The notes beneath the pieces are model-generated. The model saw only the letters and a list, made by a program, of their open reading frames with translations, was not told the origin of the DNA and ran no database searches. From Knoellia locipacati (GTDB lineage: Bacteria > Actinomycetota > Actinomycetes > Actinomycetales > Dermatophilaceae), in NCBI RefSeq assembly GCF_007992835.1, contig NZ_BKBA01000008.1, positions 186,001-250,000 on the forward strand: 64,000 bases of DNA, written 5' to 3'. This document shows, one piece after another, positions 52,358-63,211 of this stretch; position 1 is the stretch's first letter; every line of letters starts with the position of its first letter. The position numbers were made by a program, and so were the translations under genes.

Positions 52358-52734
52358 CAGAGCCGGCCGAGGAAGCGGTCGACGTCGACGACGACCCGGG
52401 TGACCTCGCCGGTGGCGACGACCTTGCCGTCCGTATGCCGTGCGCTCACCCTGAGCCGGTGCAGCCGCCCGTCCGCGTGGGAAGGGTCCGCCGTGATGAC
52501 GACCTCGGCACCGACGGGGGACGCGGCGGAGTGCTGGAGGTCCACCCGTGTCCCGACGGTCGTGCGGCCGTCGCCGACCGCGGGCTCGAGGGCCGCGCAC
52601 GTGGCCGCCTCCATCCACGCGAGCAGCCGTGGGGTGGCGAGCACGGGCAGGCTGCCGGAGCCCAGGGCGGCGGCGGTGTCGTCCTCGGTGACGACGAAGG
52701 TCTGCTCGACAGGGGTCGGGCCCGGTGCGTTCAT
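52357..52734 (-). CDS. hotdog thioesterase (FlK-like)
   Basis: A 125-residue single hotdog-fold protein. LLAWMEAATCAALEP (Glu in the central helix), TVGTRVDLQHSAASPVGAEV (Thr, His) match the fluoroacetyl-CoA thioesterase (FlK) subfamily, a group mostly of unknown acyl-CoA substrates. A TTG at 52746 is possible but the ATG at 52734 better fits the family length. Translated just before the acyltransferase. Confidence 0.8.
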   Translation of the reverse strand: MNAPGPTPVEQTFVVTEDDTAAALGSGSLPVLATPRLLAWMEAATCAALEPAVGDGRTTVGTRVDLQHSAASPVGAEVVITADPSHADGRLHRLRVSARHTDGKVVATGEVTRVVVDVDRFLGRL

Positions 52735-52798
52735 GCGGTCAGTCAAGCAAGGCCGTCAAGGACGCGGCGTGAGTACGCGACGTCATCTGGGCCGCGGG

Positions 52799-54010
52799 TC
52801 ACTCATGCGAGGGCGCCGGCTCGAGCTCGTCGAGGGTGAGCAGCACGAGCGCTGCCGTCCAGAGCAGGGGAGCCGGTCCGGCCGGGCTGCCCGACCGGTT
52901 GACCTTCTCGGGGAGCGAGCCCCAGGGCGTCCGGTGGTCGTCCAGCCAGGTGAGCCAGTGCTCGGCCGTCTTGTCGCGCCCGGACGCCGCGGCGGTGTAG
53001 GCCACGAGCGCGGTCTCCGGCGTCCACGAGGTGCCGTCCTGCCTCCACCCCGAGCCCGGGGCGAGCCCACCGGAGGAGCGCGCCGCGTCACGCTGGTAGG
53101 CGAGCCACCGCTTCGTCGTCCGCTTGTCGTCGGGTCCGAAGGGCGGCATGAGCATCGCCACGGCGGCGTCCATCCCGCCGGTGTCGCCGAACCGCTCGAG
53201 CGCGGGCCCCATCGAGTCGTGGACCCGGGCCTCGAGTCGCTTCGCCGCCTGGCCCGCCACCCAGCGCTCGGAACCCGGACCGTGGTCGGCGGTCGCACGC
53301 AGTCCGGCGATCATCGGCGCCACCGTGCCGAGCGAGGTCTGCCCGACCGGGAGCTCCCAGTAGTCCGGCGAGGGCGGCGGCAGGAGCCACCCGCTCGACG
53401 TGAGGCGCAGCAGGTTCATGAGGCACTTGGTCCGCAGGCCGTCCGCCGACCGGGGGAGGGCGGCGTCGGTCATGGAGCCGATCGCCCAGAGCACCCAGCC
53501 GCACCCGTCGGACTGGGGGCCGCGTGGCTCGGCGACGACCCTGCTGCCGTCGAGCAGGTAGCGGGCGTCGAACCCCTGCGCCGGGTCGAAGGGCAGGCGC
53601 GCGATGACGTCGATGATGGCGCGAGCCTCGGCGGAGTGGCCGGTGCGGTCGAGCGCGAGGGCGATGAACGCGCCGTCACGCGGCCAGAAGTAGTCCCAGC
53701 TCCCCGCGGCGCCGGCCGCCGGGGCGCGCCCCGAGCTCAGCCCGCTCGTGGCCTGGTGCAGGTCGATGAGCGCCCACCGGCTCATCGACTCCCACCGGGT
53801 GCCCTGACCGGGCACGGAGCCGAGCTCGACCCACTCGCGGGCGGCCCGCACGATCGAGGCGCCACGCGGGTCGCCGTCCCCGATGCGGTACTGCGGTGGC
53901 GTCGCCAGCTGCGGCTCGGCCCACACGTCCTGCGTCGGGGTCCGGCTCCCGCAGGCCGCGAGGAGGGCGCAGCAGACGAGCGCCGCTACGGCACTCACTG
54001 CTCGTCGCAC
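52799..54010 (-). CDS. GH15-like glycosidase lipoprotein
   Basis: A 403-residue exported protein with signal peptide ending LLAAC (Cys20 lipid anchor). The body is an alpha/alpha toroid: WDYFWPRDGAFIALAL (about 104-119) resembles the Y-x-W-x-RD signature of glucoamylase-type GH15 enzymes, PDYWELPVG and SWTPETALVAYTAA match later barrel helices. A general acid-base pair cannot be assigned with certainty. It may degrade trehalose or glucan outside the membrane. GTG start at 54010. Confidence 0.75.
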   Translation of the reverse strand: MRRAVSAVAALVCCALLAACGSRTPTQDVWAEPQLATPPQYRIGDGDPRGASIVRAAREWVELGSVPGQGTRWESMSRWALIDLHQATSGLSSGRAPAAGAAGSWDYFWPRDGAFIALALDRTGHSAEARAIIDVIARLPFDPAQGFDARYLLDGSRVVAEPRGPQSDGCGWVLWAIGSMTDAALPRSADGLRTKCLMNLLRLTSSGWLLPPPSPDYWELPVGQTSLGTVAPMIAGLRATADHGPGSERWVAGQAAKRLEARVHDSMGPALERFGDTGGMDAAVAMLMPPFGPDDKRTTKRWLAYQRDAARSSGGLAPGSGWRQDGTSWTPETALVAYTAAASGRDKTAEHWLTWLDDHRTPWGSLPEKVNRSGSPAGPAPLLWTAALVLLTLDELEPAPSHE

Positions 54011-54081
54011 GACTCCACACCTCCCGCCGGACCGGTCCCGGCGAACCTACGCCGCACGCCGGTGCGTTGTCCTGCGAACGG

Positions 54082-54123
54082 GGGCGTGCGGCATACCCAC
54101 TGCAGGGCGTATGCCGCACGCCC
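54082..54123. terminator. 15-bp hairpin with paired octamers
   Basis: GGGCGTGCGGCATAC (54082-54096) pairs with GTATGCCGCACGCCC (54109-54123). It lies between divergent genes (starts at 54010 minus, 54157 plus), so it is not a normal terminator position; it may rather be a regulatory palindrome. Confidence 0.6.
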
Positions 54124-54143
54124 ACCGGCTCCCGCACCTCACC

Positions 54144-54149
54144 TAGGCT
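54144..54149 (+). promoter_or_regulatory. -10 box, leaderless GNAT gene
   Basis: TAGGCT, seven bases before the ATG at 54157. Confidence 0.5.
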
Positions 54150-54156
54150 CCCGCGC

Positions 54157-54903
54157 ATGACCTCCCTCAACGAGTTCGGGCAGCAGGTCGGGCGTGAGGT
54201 CCCCGGGTGGGAGCCGCGGCCCGCGCCGGTGCCGGTGACGCTCGAGGGCCGCTACGTGCGGGTCGTCCCGCTGGACTCGGTGCACTACTCCGACCTCTTC
54301 GAGGCCGTGTGCGGGCCGGACGACGGGCCCTTGTGGACCTACAGGCAGATCGCGCGGCCCACGTCGCTGGCCGGTCTGTGGATGCACCTCGCTGCGGCGG
54401 TCGACGCCCCCGACCAGGTGCCGTTCACGCTCGTCCCCCTCGAGGGAGAGCGGGCCGGCCGGGCGAGCGGGATCGCGTCCTTCACCCGGATCGACCCACG
54501 CACCGGACAGGTCGAGGTCGCGGGCGTCCTGTACTCGCAGAGCCTCCAGCGCACCCGCGCGGCGACCGAGGCGATCTCGCTGCTCATGCGGCACGCCTTC
54601 GAGGACCTGGGCTACCGGCGGTTCGAGTGGAAGTGCGACAGCCTCAACGAGCCGTCACGCCGTGCCGCCACCCGCCTCGGCTTCACCCACGAGGGCCGGT
54701 TCCGCAACCACATGGTCACGCAGGGCCGCAACCGCGACACCGACTGGTTCTCGGTGACGGACGAGGAGTGGCCACAGGTGCGGGCCGCCCACGACGCCTG
54801 GCTGGACCCCGCCAACTTCGACGACGAGGGCCGCCAGCGAACGTCGCTGGCGGCCCCCAGAAGTCAGGGTGTGGGCGGTCTCAGGCCTCCGGGGAGTCGC
54901 TGA
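54157..54903 (+). CDS. GNAT-family N-acetyltransferase
   Basis: A 248-residue acetyltransferase of the RimJ/RimL-like branch. [20 protein letters not shown] contains the acetyl-CoA binding loop (QRTRAATEA), [29 protein letters not shown] (key parts [10 protein letters not shown] and [10 protein letters not shown]) the typical strand-helix, and GRFRNHM the last strand. Substrate may be a protein N-terminus or small amine. Its 3' end overlaps that of the convergent ppa gene by 23 bases. Confidence 0.85.
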   Translation: MTSLNEFGQQVGREVPGWEPRPAPVPVTLEGRYVRVVPLDSVHYSDLFEAVCGPDDGPLWTYRQIARPTSLAGLWMHLAAAVDAPDQVPFTLVPLEGERAGRASGIASFTRIDPRTGQVEVAGVLYSQSLQRTRAATEAISLLMRHAFEDLGYRRFEWKCDSLNEPSRRAATRLGFTHEGRFRNHMVTQGRNRDTDWFSVTDEEWPQVRAAHDAWLDPANFDDEGRQRTSLAAPRSQGVGGLRPPGSR

Positions 54904-55522
54904 GCGGGCGCTCCTTGGTGGCGAGCTCCTCCTTGGCCTTGGCCGCCGCGTGGGCGTGCTCTGCCTCGGTGCGGGCCGCGGAGGCCGCCTTGGCGTCGGA
55001 CTCCTGGGCGGCCGGCATACGCCAGCGGGCCGTGGTCATGCCGGCCTCCTTGGCGCGCTCGATCGCCTCGGTGACACAGCGCTCGGCGTCCTCGCGGCCG
55101 GCCCAGTGGGCGCCCTCGACGGACTTGCCGGGCTCGAGGTCCTTGTAGGTCTCGAAGAAGTGCTGGATCTCGAGGCGGTCGAACTCGCTGATGTGCTCGA
55201 GCTCGGTGATGTGCGCCTTGCGCGGGTCGCCGGCCGGGATGCAGAGGATCTTGTCGTCGCCGCCGGCCTCGTCGCGCATGTGGAACATGCCGATGGGACG
55301 GGCGCGCACGAGGCAGCCGGGCCAGGTCGGCTCGTCGAGGAGGACGAGGGCGTCGAGCGGGTCGCTGTCCTCGCCCAGGGTGTCCTCGACGTAGCCATAG
55401 TCGGACGGGTACGCCATCGACGTGAACAGCATGCGGTCCAGGCGGATGCGGCCGGTCTCGTGGTCGACCTCGTACTTGTTGCGGTGACCCTTGGGGATCT
55501 CGATGGTGACGTCGAACTCCAC
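54881..55522 (-). CDS. ppa: inorganic pyrophosphatase with long C-terminal tail
   Basis: A 213-residue soluble family I pyrophosphatase. Catalytic signature DSDPLD (52-57), with the upstream KYEVD and downstream KPGD-like GDPRKAH segments intact, and the active site complete. Actinobacterial enzymes normally end near residue 162-170; here an Ala/Glu/Lys-rich tail of about 45 residues follows, probably helical. GTG start at 55522 with AAAGAAGG upstream. Divergent from dacB. Confidence 0.95.
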   Translation of the reverse strand: MEFDVTIEIPKGHRNKYEVDHETGRIRLDRMLFTSMAYPSDYGYVEDTLGEDSDPLDALVLLDEPTWPGCLVRARPIGMFHMRDEAGGDDKILCIPAGDPRKAHITELEHISEFDRLEIQHFFETYKDLEPGKSVEGAHWAGREDAERCVTEAIERAKEAGMTTARWRMPAAQESDAKAASAARTEAEHAHAAAKAKEELATKERPLSDSPEA

Positions 55523-55613
55523 GGTGGTGGCCTTCTTTCGGATGGGTATGGATGACCTACGCTCGGGGACCAGTGTCCCGTATGAGTTCGGGGGCACCAA
55601 AGAAAGGGGTCCG

Positions 55614-57062
55614 ATGCGGCGGGCGGTTGTGGCCGGGGTCACGCTCCTCCTCGTCGGCGGGGTGGGTTATGCCGCTGCCGACGTCGTCGACCTCGCCCCC
55701 GGGATCCTCACCTACGACGGTGCGCCGGTGGCCCCGCCGACGCCCACCGGCTCGGCCTCGGCGTCCCCGGCCTGGGCCGCGCTGCCGAGTGCCGCGCCCG
55801 CCACCGCGACCCCCTCGCCGACCGCCACGGCAGCCGGAGCGGCACCCACCACCGCCGGTCTGACCAAGGCGCTCGCGGCCATCGCGAAGGACCCCTGGCT
55901 GGGTCCCAGCGTCGGCATCAGCGTGCGCGACGGAGTGACCGGCGCGGAGCTGTATGCCGTGTCCCCCGGTGTCGCTCGCGCCCCCGCCTCCACCCTCAAG
56001 GTCCTCAGCGCCTTCGCGGTGACCAAGCACGTCGACCTCGACGCCCACATGACGACGAGGGTCGTCACGGGGGACACCCCGACCGAGATCGTCCTCGTCG
56101 CCGGCGGCGACACCCTGCTCGGCAGCGGAGCCTCGGACCCGCACGCCGTCGAGGGCCACGCGGGCCTCGCGACCCTCGCCGACGAGGTCGCGCAGTCGCT
56201 CACCGACCGCGGCGCCGGAGCGGTGACCCTGCGGGTCGACGCGACCTACGCCGCCGGCCCTCGCTATCCCGCGACCTGGAAGAAGGAGGACATCGCCGCC
56301 GGGTTCACCCAGTCGGTGTCGATGCTCGACATGGTCTCCCAGCGCGCCGGCGGTGGCCGGGCCGCACCTGCCGTGCCCGAGACCGGTGTCGCCGCTGTCC
56401 TCGCCAAGGCCCTCACGGCGCGCGGCCACGCGACGACCGTCCTGCCGCTCTCCGGCCACGGCACCCCCGCACCGGCCGGCGCCACCGAGCTCGGCGCCGT
56501 GGAGTCCGCGACCTATGCCGACCACCTCGGCTTCGCCCTCCAGCACAGTGACAACGCCCTCACCGAGAACCTCGTCCGCCAGGCCATGGTCGCCGCCGGA
56601 GCCTCGCCCGCCGCACCGCTCGGCCCGCCGCAGTTCGTCGTCAGGACGCTCGCCGACGCCGGAGTGCCGACCGCGGGCCTTCGCCTGCTCGACGTGAGCG
56701 GGCTCTCGCCGGGCCAGACGGCGACCGCCACCGCCCTCGCCGACGTCGTCGCGCTCGGTGCGACGGGCAAGGACCCCGCGTTCCTGCGGGCGGTCGCGAG
56801 CTTCCCCGTCGCCGGGCTGACCGGGAGCCTCTCCGACCGCTACCGAGGCAAGGAGACCGGGTCCGTGGCCGGCATACCGAGGGCCAAGACCGGCACGCTC
56901 CGGGGGATCTCGAGCCTCGCGGGCACGACCGTCGACGCCGACGGGCACCTGCTCGTCTTCGCCGTCCTCACCGATCGTGTGCCAGCCTCGTCGGGAACGC
57001 TGGGCGCACGCGCGGCGTTGGATCGCTTCGTCACCGCACTCACGATGTGCGGCTGCCACTAG
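55614..57062 (+). CDS. dacB: D-alanyl-D-alanine carboxypeptidase/endopeptidase (PBP4)
   Basis: A 482-residue exported penicillin-binding protein that trims or cuts peptidoglycan cross-links. After a signal anchor (about 4-24) and a Pro/Ala/Thr linker (36-82) the catalytic motifs are SxxK (Ser126-Lys129 in PASTLK), SDN (312-314) and KTG (425-427). The linker is longer than usual. AAAGGGG precedes the ATG at 55614. The next gene follows after eight bases. Confidence 0.92.
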   Translation: MRRAVVAGVTLLLVGGVGYAAADVVDLAPGILTYDGAPVAPPTPTGSASASPAWAALPSAAPATATPSPTATAAGAAPTTAGLTKALAAIAKDPWLGPSVGISVRDGVTGAELYAVSPGVARAPASTLKVLSAFAVTKHVDLDAHMTTRVVTGDTPTEIVLVAGGDTLLGSGASDPHAVEGHAGLATLADEVAQSLTDRGAGAVTLRVDATYAAGPRYPATWKKEDIAAGFTQSVSMLDMVSQRAGGGRAAPAVPETGVAAVLAKALTARGHATTVLPLSGHGTPAPAGATELGAVESATYADHLGFALQHSDNALTENLVRQAMVAAGASPAAPLGPPQFVVRTLADAGVPTAGLRLLDVSGLSPGQTATATALADVVALGATGKDPAFLRAVASFPVAGLTGSLSDRYRGKETGSVAGIPRAKTGTLRGISSLAGTTVDADGHLLVFAVLTDRVPASSGTLGARAALDRFVTALTMCGCH

Positions 57063-57070
57063 GAGGGCAC

Positions 57071-58123
57071 GTGAGCAACAGCTACGTCGACTGGGAGTTC
57101 GCCAAGACCACGGGACGCACCCTCGTCGCCGCCGGTCCGAGCGTCTCCGCGGACGAGGCGGCCGCCGAGGTCGGTGCGATCCGCGAGTCCGCGCGCAAGG
57201 CCCACGGCCCCGTCGCCGAGACCTCGCGGCTGCAGACGCCCGACGACGCCCCCGAGGCCCTCGTCATCGACCGTCCGACCTGGATCGCGATGAACGCCGA
57301 CTCGATGGGCGCGATGCTCAACCCTGCGTTCGAGCAGATCCTGTCCAGGCGTGGCGAGGCCGCGGCCCCCAGCGGCCTGGCCGCCTCGATCGGCGGCAAG
57401 GTCACGGGAGCCGAGGCCGGGGCGCTGCTCGCGTTCATGTCGAGCAAGGTGCTCGGCCAGTACGACCTGGCGCCCGGCGGCACGCCCTCCCTCCTGCTCG
57501 TCGCACCCAACCTCGTCCAGGTCCAGCGCGAGCTCGGCGTCGACGCCGAGGACTTCCGGGCGTGGGTCTGCATGCACGAGGAGACCCACCGGGTGCAGTT
57601 CACCGCCGTCCCGTGGCTGCGCGACCACATGGTCGCCGAGGCGCGCACGCTCGCGACCGAGATGGCCCCCGACCAGGACCGTCTCCAGGAGCTCGCCAAG
57701 GCCCTGCGCGAGAAGCTGCCCGAGGTCTTCAGCAGCGGCTCGGGCGGCATCACCGAGCTCGTCATGACGCCGGAGCAGCGCGAGAAGCTCGCCGAGCTCA
57801 CCGCCGTGATGTCGCTGCTCGAGGGACACGCCGACGTCGTCATGGACGACGTGGGCCCCGCGCACATCCCGACCGTCGCCGAGATCCGCTCGAAGTTCAC
57901 CGAGCGTCGCAAGGGCGCCGGAGCTGTCGACAAGATCCTGCGCCGCCTCCTCGGCCTCGAGGCCAAGATGCGCCAGTACCGCGACGGCGCCGCGTTCGTG
58001 CGCGGCGTGCAGGAGCGCGTCGGCGTCGACGGCTTCAACGCCGTCTGGACCTCGCCCGAGACGCTGCCCAGGCCCCTCGAGATCACCGACCCCGCCGCCT
58101 GGGTCACCCGCGTCCACGGCTGA
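57071..58123 (+). CDS. zinc-dependent metalloprotease-like protein (DUF2342)
   Basis: A 350-residue protein of the DUF2342 family, sometimes labelled F420-biosynthesis associated, found between dacB and tilS in actinobacteria (Rv3626c). HEETHRVQF (HExxH) binds zinc and LEGHADVVMDD supplies the third ligand downstream, as in gluzincins. No signal peptide, so cytoplasmic. GTG start at 57071 with AGGAGGG. Function unproven. Confidence 0.88.
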   Translation: MSNSYVDWEFAKTTGRTLVAAGPSVSADEAAAEVGAIRESARKAHGPVAETSRLQTPDDAPEALVIDRPTWIAMNADSMGAMLNPAFEQILSRRGEAAAPSGLAASIGGKVTGAEAGALLAFMSSKVLGQYDLAPGGTPSLLLVAPNLVQVQRELGVDAEDFRAWVCMHEETHRVQFTAVPWLRDHMVAEARTLATEMAPDQDRLQELAKALREKLPEVFSSGSGGITELVMTPEQREKLAELTAVMSLLEGHADVVMDDVGPAHIPTVAEIRSKFTERRKGAGAVDKILRRLLGLEAKMRQYRDGAAFVRGVQERVGVDGFNAVWTSPETLPRPLEITDPAAWVTRVHG

Positions 58124-58136
58124 GCCCGGTCCTCCC

Positions 58137-59102
58137 GTGAGCGGTCCGCACCCGTCGACGGCCCAGATCCGGTATGCCGTCCGCTCGGCCCTCGCGGACC
58201 TCTCGCCGGGGGCGGTCGTGCTCGTCGCCTGCAGCGGTGGAGGCGACTCGATGGCGCTCGCGGAGGCGGTGGCGCACGAGCAGCGGCACGACGACTGGTC
58301 CAGTGGCGCCGTCGTCGTCGACCACGGTCTCCAGCCGGACTCGGCCGAGGTCGCCGGGATGGTCGGGGAGCGGGTGCGCGCCCTCGGGCTCGACCCGGTC
58401 GCGGTCGAGCGGGTCGTGGTGGCCGACCGCGGATCCGGCCTCGAGGCGGCTGCGCGTGATGCCCGCTACGCCGCCCTCGACGCCGTCGCCGACCGCGTCG
58501 GCGCCACCGTCGTCCTCCTCGGTCACACCCTCGACGACCAGGCCGAGCAGGTGCTCCTCGGTCTCGTCCGCGGTTCGGGCGCACGCTCCCTCTCCGGTAT
58601 GCCGTCCACCCGGGGCCGCTTCCGCCGTCCCCTTCTCGGGGTGACCCGGCACCAGTGCCGCGAGTCGCTCGAGGCCGAGGGCGTCGCCTGGTGGGACGAC
58701 CCGATGAACGACGACCCGGCGTTCACCCGGGTGCGGGCCCGGCGGGCCGTCGCCGACCTCGAGGCCGACCTCGGCCCCGGGGTCGCCGCCGCGCTGGCCC
58801 GCTCCGCCGACCTCCTGCGTGAGGACGCCGACCACCTCGACTCGCTCGCCGACTCCGCCGTGCAGGCGCTCGGCGCCGGGCCGTGGGAGGTCGACGACCT
58901 CGCGGCGCTGCCCCGGGCCGTCCGCACCCGGGTCTGGCGACGGCTCCTCGTCGCGGCCGGCGCACCGGCCGGGCAGGTGGGCACACGGCATACGGACGCG
59001 TGTGAACGGCTCGTTACGAGCTGGCGCGGACAGGGGCCGGCGCACCTCCCCGGGGACCTGCGGGCCACCCGCTCGGGTGGCCGCATCGCCCTCTCGCGCT
59101 GA
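58137..59102 (+). CDS. tilS: tRNA(Ile)-lysidine synthetase
   Basis: A 321-residue N-type ATP pyrophosphatase. SGGGDS (33-38) is the PP-loop and GHTLDDQAEQVLLGLVRG the second motif. It changes C34 of tRNA-Ile(CAU) to lysidine so that AUA is read correctly. The C-terminal domain is short (TilS of the shorter actinobacterial type). GTG start 14 bases after the DUF2342 stop. Confidence 0.93.
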   Translation: MSGPHPSTAQIRYAVRSALADLSPGAVVLVACSGGGDSMALAEAVAHEQRHDDWSSGAVVVDHGLQPDSAEVAGMVGERVRALGLDPVAVERVVVADRGSGLEAAARDARYAALDAVADRVGATVVLLGHTLDDQAEQVLLGLVRGSGARSLSGMPSTRGRFRRPLLGVTRHQCRESLEAEGVAWWDDPMNDDPAFTRVRARRAVADLEADLGPGVAAALARSADLLREDADHLDSLADSAVQALGAGPWEVDDLAALPRAVRTRVWRRLLVAAGAPAGQVGTRHTDACERLVTSWRGQGPAHLPGDLRATRSGGRIALSR

Positions 59103-59105
59103 CCC

Positions 59106-59516
59106 TCAGAGTGCGACGACCGCTCCGGCTGCGCAGGCGAGCGCGCCGACGAGACGCAGCCGGTCGACGAGCAGGAGGCGGTGGAGGACGCGCGGGTCGT
59201 GACCGCGCCCGAGCCGACCGTGGAGGGGAGCTGCCCCGGCTGCGGTGAGCGCCATCGACACCGCCGCCGCGACCGCGGCGACGACGGTGCCGGTGGTGAG
59301 CGGCTCCCGGAGCAGCGCCGCGGCGACAGCGGCGAGCAGGCCGACGTAGACGACGCCGACGACCGGGGTGATCCTGCGCGAATGGGCCTCGTGCGCCGCC
59401 GTCCAGCGGTCCGGCGGGACGTCGGCGAGCGCCGGGTAGACGACGAGGGTGACCGTGAGCTGGAAGCCGAGGTGGGCCCCGGCCGCCAGGACCAGCCAGC
59501 CGGAGGCGTCGGTCAT
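59106..59516 (-). CDS. four-helix membrane protein, unknown function
   Basis: A 136-residue protein with four hydrophobic helices (about 6-26, 50-68, 76-94, 118-135). The loop with LGRGHDPRVLHRLLLVDRLR is recurrent in related actinobacterial proteins, but no function is known. Its ATG overlaps the SDR stop (ATGA), so they are co-translated. Confidence 0.65.
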   Translation of the reverse strand: MTDASGWLVLAAGAHLGFQLTVTLVVYPALADVPPDRWTAAHEAHSRRITPVVGVVYVGLLAAVAAALLREPLTTGTVVAAVAAAVSMALTAAGAAPLHGRLGRGHDPRVLHRLLLVDRLRLVGALACAAGAVVAL

Positions 59517-60217
59517 CGGGGAGGGTCGCCGAAGGCGCTCGCGGGCACGTCGTCCTCACCCGCGGCGATCGCGTCGACGATCCGCCGGGCGACGTCCTCG
59601 GGGCGGTGCCCCGCAGGAAGCCTCGGCGCCGTGCCGGACAGGGGGCGGGTGGCCAGCCCCGTCTCCGTGTGGGGTGGACGCAGGTCGAGGACGTCGACGC
59701 GCGAGCGCCTCAGCTCGGTGCGCAGCGCGGTCGCCACCGCGCTGAGCGCCGCCTTGCTGGCGGAGTACGCGACCATCCCCGGGAGGGGGCGCTCCGCCAC
59801 GACGGCGCTGATCTGCGCGACGAAGCCTTGCGACTCCACGAGCAGCGGCAGCAGGCGTCGGAGCAGGACGAGGGGACCGACGACGTTGGTGAGGAACAGC
59901 TCCTCCACGACCTCGTCCGGCGTCTCGAGGAGGGGGCCGAAGGCGACGGCGCCCGCGGCGTTGACGACTCCGTCGAGCCCTCCCAGGTGCTCACGTGCCC
60001 GTTGCTCGACGAGGTCGCCGGTCGCGGCATCGGCCAGGTGGCCGACGACGACCGTCGCGGCGCCGTCGAGCCCGACCTCGGCGAGCCGGTCCGCGTCGCG
60101 TCCCACGAGCAGGAGGCGGGCGCCGCGCGCGTCCAGCTCGCGGGCGACGAGCGACCCCAGCGCCCCGCTGGCCCCGACCACCGCCACCCGTGCTCCTGCC
60201 AGATCGCGCGCCGTCAT
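59513..60217 (-). CDS. short-chain dehydrogenase/reductase
   Basis: A 234-residue classical SDR: GASGALG (15-21) binds NAD(P), NAAGA (86-90), Ser137, Tyr151 and Lys155 form the catalytic set. Substrate unknown. TATCGT lies six bases before the ATG. It shares a divergent promoter region with hpt. Confidence 0.87.
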   Translation of the reverse strand: MTARDLAGARVAVVGASGALGSLVARELDARGARLLLVGRDADRLAEVGLDGAATVVVGHLADAATGDLVEQRAREHLGGLDGVVNAAGAVAFGPLLETPDEVVEELFLTNVVGPLVLLRRLLPLLVESQGFVAQISAVVAERPLPGMVAYSASKAALSAVATALRTELRRSRVDVLDLRPPHTETGLATRPLSGTAPRLPAGHRPEDVARRIVDAIAAGEDDVPASAFGDPPR

Positions 60218-60223
60218 GGCCCG

Positions 60224-60229
60224 ACGATA
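60224..60229 (-). promoter_or_regulatory. -10 box, leaderless SDR gene
   Basis: TATCGT on the minus strand, six bases before the ATG at 60217. Confidence 0.45.
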
Positions 60230-60274
60230 GACGGCTGGGCGCAGTCGGAGGGGTGCCCGGCTGTCCATCGACCC

Positions 60275-60305
60275 GGTCCGTCCGGTTGACTGACCCTGAC
60301 GGACC
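60275..60305 (+). promoter_or_regulatory. operator-like palindrome upstream of hpt
   Basis: GGTCCGTC (60275-60282) and GACGGACC (60298-60305) are inverted repeats around TTGACT, which could be the -35 box of hpt. Regulator unknown. Confidence 0.35.
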
Positions 60306-60330
60306 GTCGACACAACAGGGAGAGTGCACC

Positions 60331-60882
<552 letters not shown>

Positions 60883-60985
60883 GTCGGGCGCAGGGGCGGC
60901 CGCGCCGTCCCGGAGCGAGGAACACGCGGCATACGCCGGTCGTTGTCCGTTCGGACGCACCCGGTGCAGGACGCACTGTCGCGGG

Positions 60986-60991
60986 TAGCGT
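60986..60991 (+). promoter_or_regulatory. -10 box upstream of ftsH
   Basis: TAGCGT about 83 bases before the ATG at 61075; unlike most genes here it would leave an untranslated leader of about 75 bases. Confidence 0.35.
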
Positions 60992-61074
60992 GTACACCAG
61001 CCTGTGGCGCGCGAGCGTGCACGGATGAGCTCGTTGATCAGGAGGACGTGGGGCCCTGCGCCCCATTCACATTC

Positions 61075-63198
61075 ATGGATGCCAAGCGCGTGTTCAAGAC
61101 CCCGTTGTTCTGGGTCCTTGCGGTCATCGCCATCACCGTCGTGATGTTCTCGTTGGGAGGGGACGGCGGCTACGCGACGATCGACACGGCCAAGGCCGAG
61201 AAGCTCATCACGGACAAGAAGGTCGACAAGGCCGAGTTCACGAGCGACAACGTGCTCAACCTCGACCTCAAGTCGGACTCGCCCTACACCGACGAGAAGG
61301 CCAACATCTCCGGCGCCGACAAGGTCCGCGCCGAGTTCGTCGACGCCCGCGCCGAGTCCCTCGTCGAGCTCGTCAAGGCCAACCCGCCGACCGACGGCTA
61401 CAACGACAAGCGCGAGACCCAGAACCCGTTCTGGAGCCTGTTCATCAGCATCTTCCCGATCCTGCTGCTCGTCGGCCTCTTCTGGTTCATGATGAGCCAG
61501 GCCCAGGGGGGTGGCTCGCGGGTCATGCAGTTCGGCAAGTCCAAGGCCAAGCTCGCGACCAAGGACACCCCCAAGGTCACCTTCGACGACGTCGCCGGTG
61601 CCGACGAGGCCGTCCAGGAGCTCCACGAGATCAAGGAGTTCCTCGCCGACCCGGCCAAGTTCCTCGCCGTCGGCGCCAAGATCCCCAAGGGCGTCCTGCT
61701 CTACGGCCCTCCCGGCACGGGCAAGACCCTCCTCGCGCGCGCCGTCGCCGGCGAGGCCGGGGTGCCGTTCTACTCGATCTCCGGCTCGGACTTCGTCGAG
61801 ATGTTCGTCGGTGTCGGTGCCTCGCGTGTGCGTGACCTCTTCGAGCAGGCCAAGGCCAACGCGCCCGCCATCGTCTTCGTCGACGAGATCGACGCTGTCG
61901 GCCGCCACCGCGGCGCCGGCCTCGGCGGTGGCCACGACGAGCGCGAGCAGACGCTCAACCAGCTGCTCGTCGAGATGGACGGCTTCGACGTCAAGACCAA
62001 CGTCATCCTCATCGCGGCGACCAACCGCCCCGACATCCTCGACCCGGCGCTGCTGCGCCCCGGCCGCTTCGACCGCCAGATCGCCGTCGAGGCCCCCGAC
62101 ATGCTCGGCCGCCACCGCATCCTCGAGGTCCACTCGCAGGGCAAGCCGATGGCTCCCGGTGTCGACCTGCTCGCCGTCGCCCGACGCACCCCCGGCTTCA
62201 CCGGTGCCGACCTCGCCAACGTCCTCAACGAGGCCGCGCTGCTCACGGCCCGCACCGACAAGACGCTCATCGACGACGCCACGCTCGACGAGGCCATCGA
62301 CCGCGTCATCGCCGGCCCGCAGAAGAAGACGCGGATCATGTCGGCCAAGGAGCGCAAGATCACGGCCTACCACGAGGGTGGTCACGCCCTCGTCGCCGCG
62401 GCGATGAACCACACCGACCCGGTCACCAAGGTGACGATCCTGCCCCGCGGTCGCGCACTCGGCTACACGATGGTCATGCCGATCGACGACAAGTACTCGA
62501 CGACCCGCAACGAGATCCTCGACCAGCTCGCCTACGCGCTCGGTGGCCGCGTCGCGGAGGAGATCATCTTCCACGACCCGACGACCGGCGCCGCCAACGA
62601 CATCGAGAAGGCCACCGCGATGGCCCGCAAGATGGTCACCGAGTACGGCATGAGCGAGCGCGTCGGCGCGATCAAGCTGGGCCAGAGCCAGGGCGAGGTC
62701 TTCCTCGGCCGCGACATGGGCCACCAGCGCGACTACTCCGAGAAGATCGCCGGCATCGTCGACGAGGAGGTGCGCTCGCTCATCGAGGCCGCCCACGACG
62801 AGGCGTGGCACGTCATCAACGACAACCGCCACATCCTCGACCGCATGGTCCTCGAGCTGCTCGAGCGCGAGACGCTCAACCAGAAGGAGATCGCCGAGGT
62901 CTTCCAGGGCATCGTCAAGCGCCCGCTGCGCCCGACGTGGCTCTCGAGCGAGCACCGTGGCATCTCCGACCAGCCGCCCGTCCTCACCCCCGCCGAGCAG
63001 GTGGCCCTCAACGGCCACGGCCCGTCGGGCGAGCCCACCGGCGCACGCGTCAACGAGGGTGACCCGTCGACGTCGGCGGCGATCGACCGGGCCGCGACCG
63101 AGGGTGCCCACCCGGAGGCCGAGGCCGCCGGCGAGCACCCGCCCACCCAGGTGATCGAGGTCCCCGAGGGCCAGCGTGTCGACCCCGACGCCCACTGA
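61075..63198 (+). CDS. ftsH: membrane AAA+ zinc protease FtsH
   Basis: A 707-residue membrane-anchored protease that degrades damaged and unassembled membrane proteins. Two helices (about 8-28 and 120-139) bracket a small periplasmic domain; Walker A GPPGTGKT (211-218), Walker B IVFVDEID (266-273), second region of homology [18 protein letters not shown], zinc motif HEGGH (433-437) and downstream Asp ligand are intact. The C-terminal 90 residues are an acidic, disordered tail. The ATG at 61075 is used; GTG at 61048 is too close to GGAGG. Precedes folE by 13 bases. Confidence 0.97.
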   Translation: MDAKRVFKTPLFWVLAVIAITVVMFSLGGDGGYATIDTAKAEKLITDKKVDKAEFTSDNVLNLDLKSDSPYTDEKANISGADKVRAEFVDARAESLVELVKANPPTDGYNDKRETQNPFWSLFISIFPILLLVGLFWFMMSQAQGGGSRVMQFGKSKAKLATKDTPKVTFDDVAGADEAVQELHEIKEFLADPAKFLAVGAKIPKGVLLYGPPGTGKTLLARAVAGEAGVPFYSISGSDFVEMFVGVGASRVRDLFEQAKANAPAIVFVDEIDAVGRHRGAGLGGGHDEREQTLNQLLVEMDGFDVKTNVILIAATNRPDILDPALLRPGRFDRQIAVEAPDMLGRHRILEVHSQGKPMAPGVDLLAVARRTPGFTGADLANVLNEAALLTARTDKTLIDDATLDEAIDRVIAGPQKKTRIMSAKERKITAYHEGGHALVAAAMNHTDPVTKVTILPRGRALGYTMVMPIDDKYSTTRNEILDQLAYALGGRVAEEIIFHDPTTGAANDIEKATAMARKMVTEYGMSERVGAIKLGQSQGEVFLGRDMGHQRDYSEKIAGIVDEEVRSLIEAAHDEAWHVINDNRHILDRMVLELLERETLNQKEIAEVFQGIVKRPLRPTWLSSEHRGISDQPPVLTPAEQVALNGHGPSGEPTGARVNEGDPSTSAAIDRAATEGAHPEAEAAGEHPPTQVIEVPEGQRVDPDAH

Positions 63199-63211
63199 GG
63201 GAGGCCGGCCG

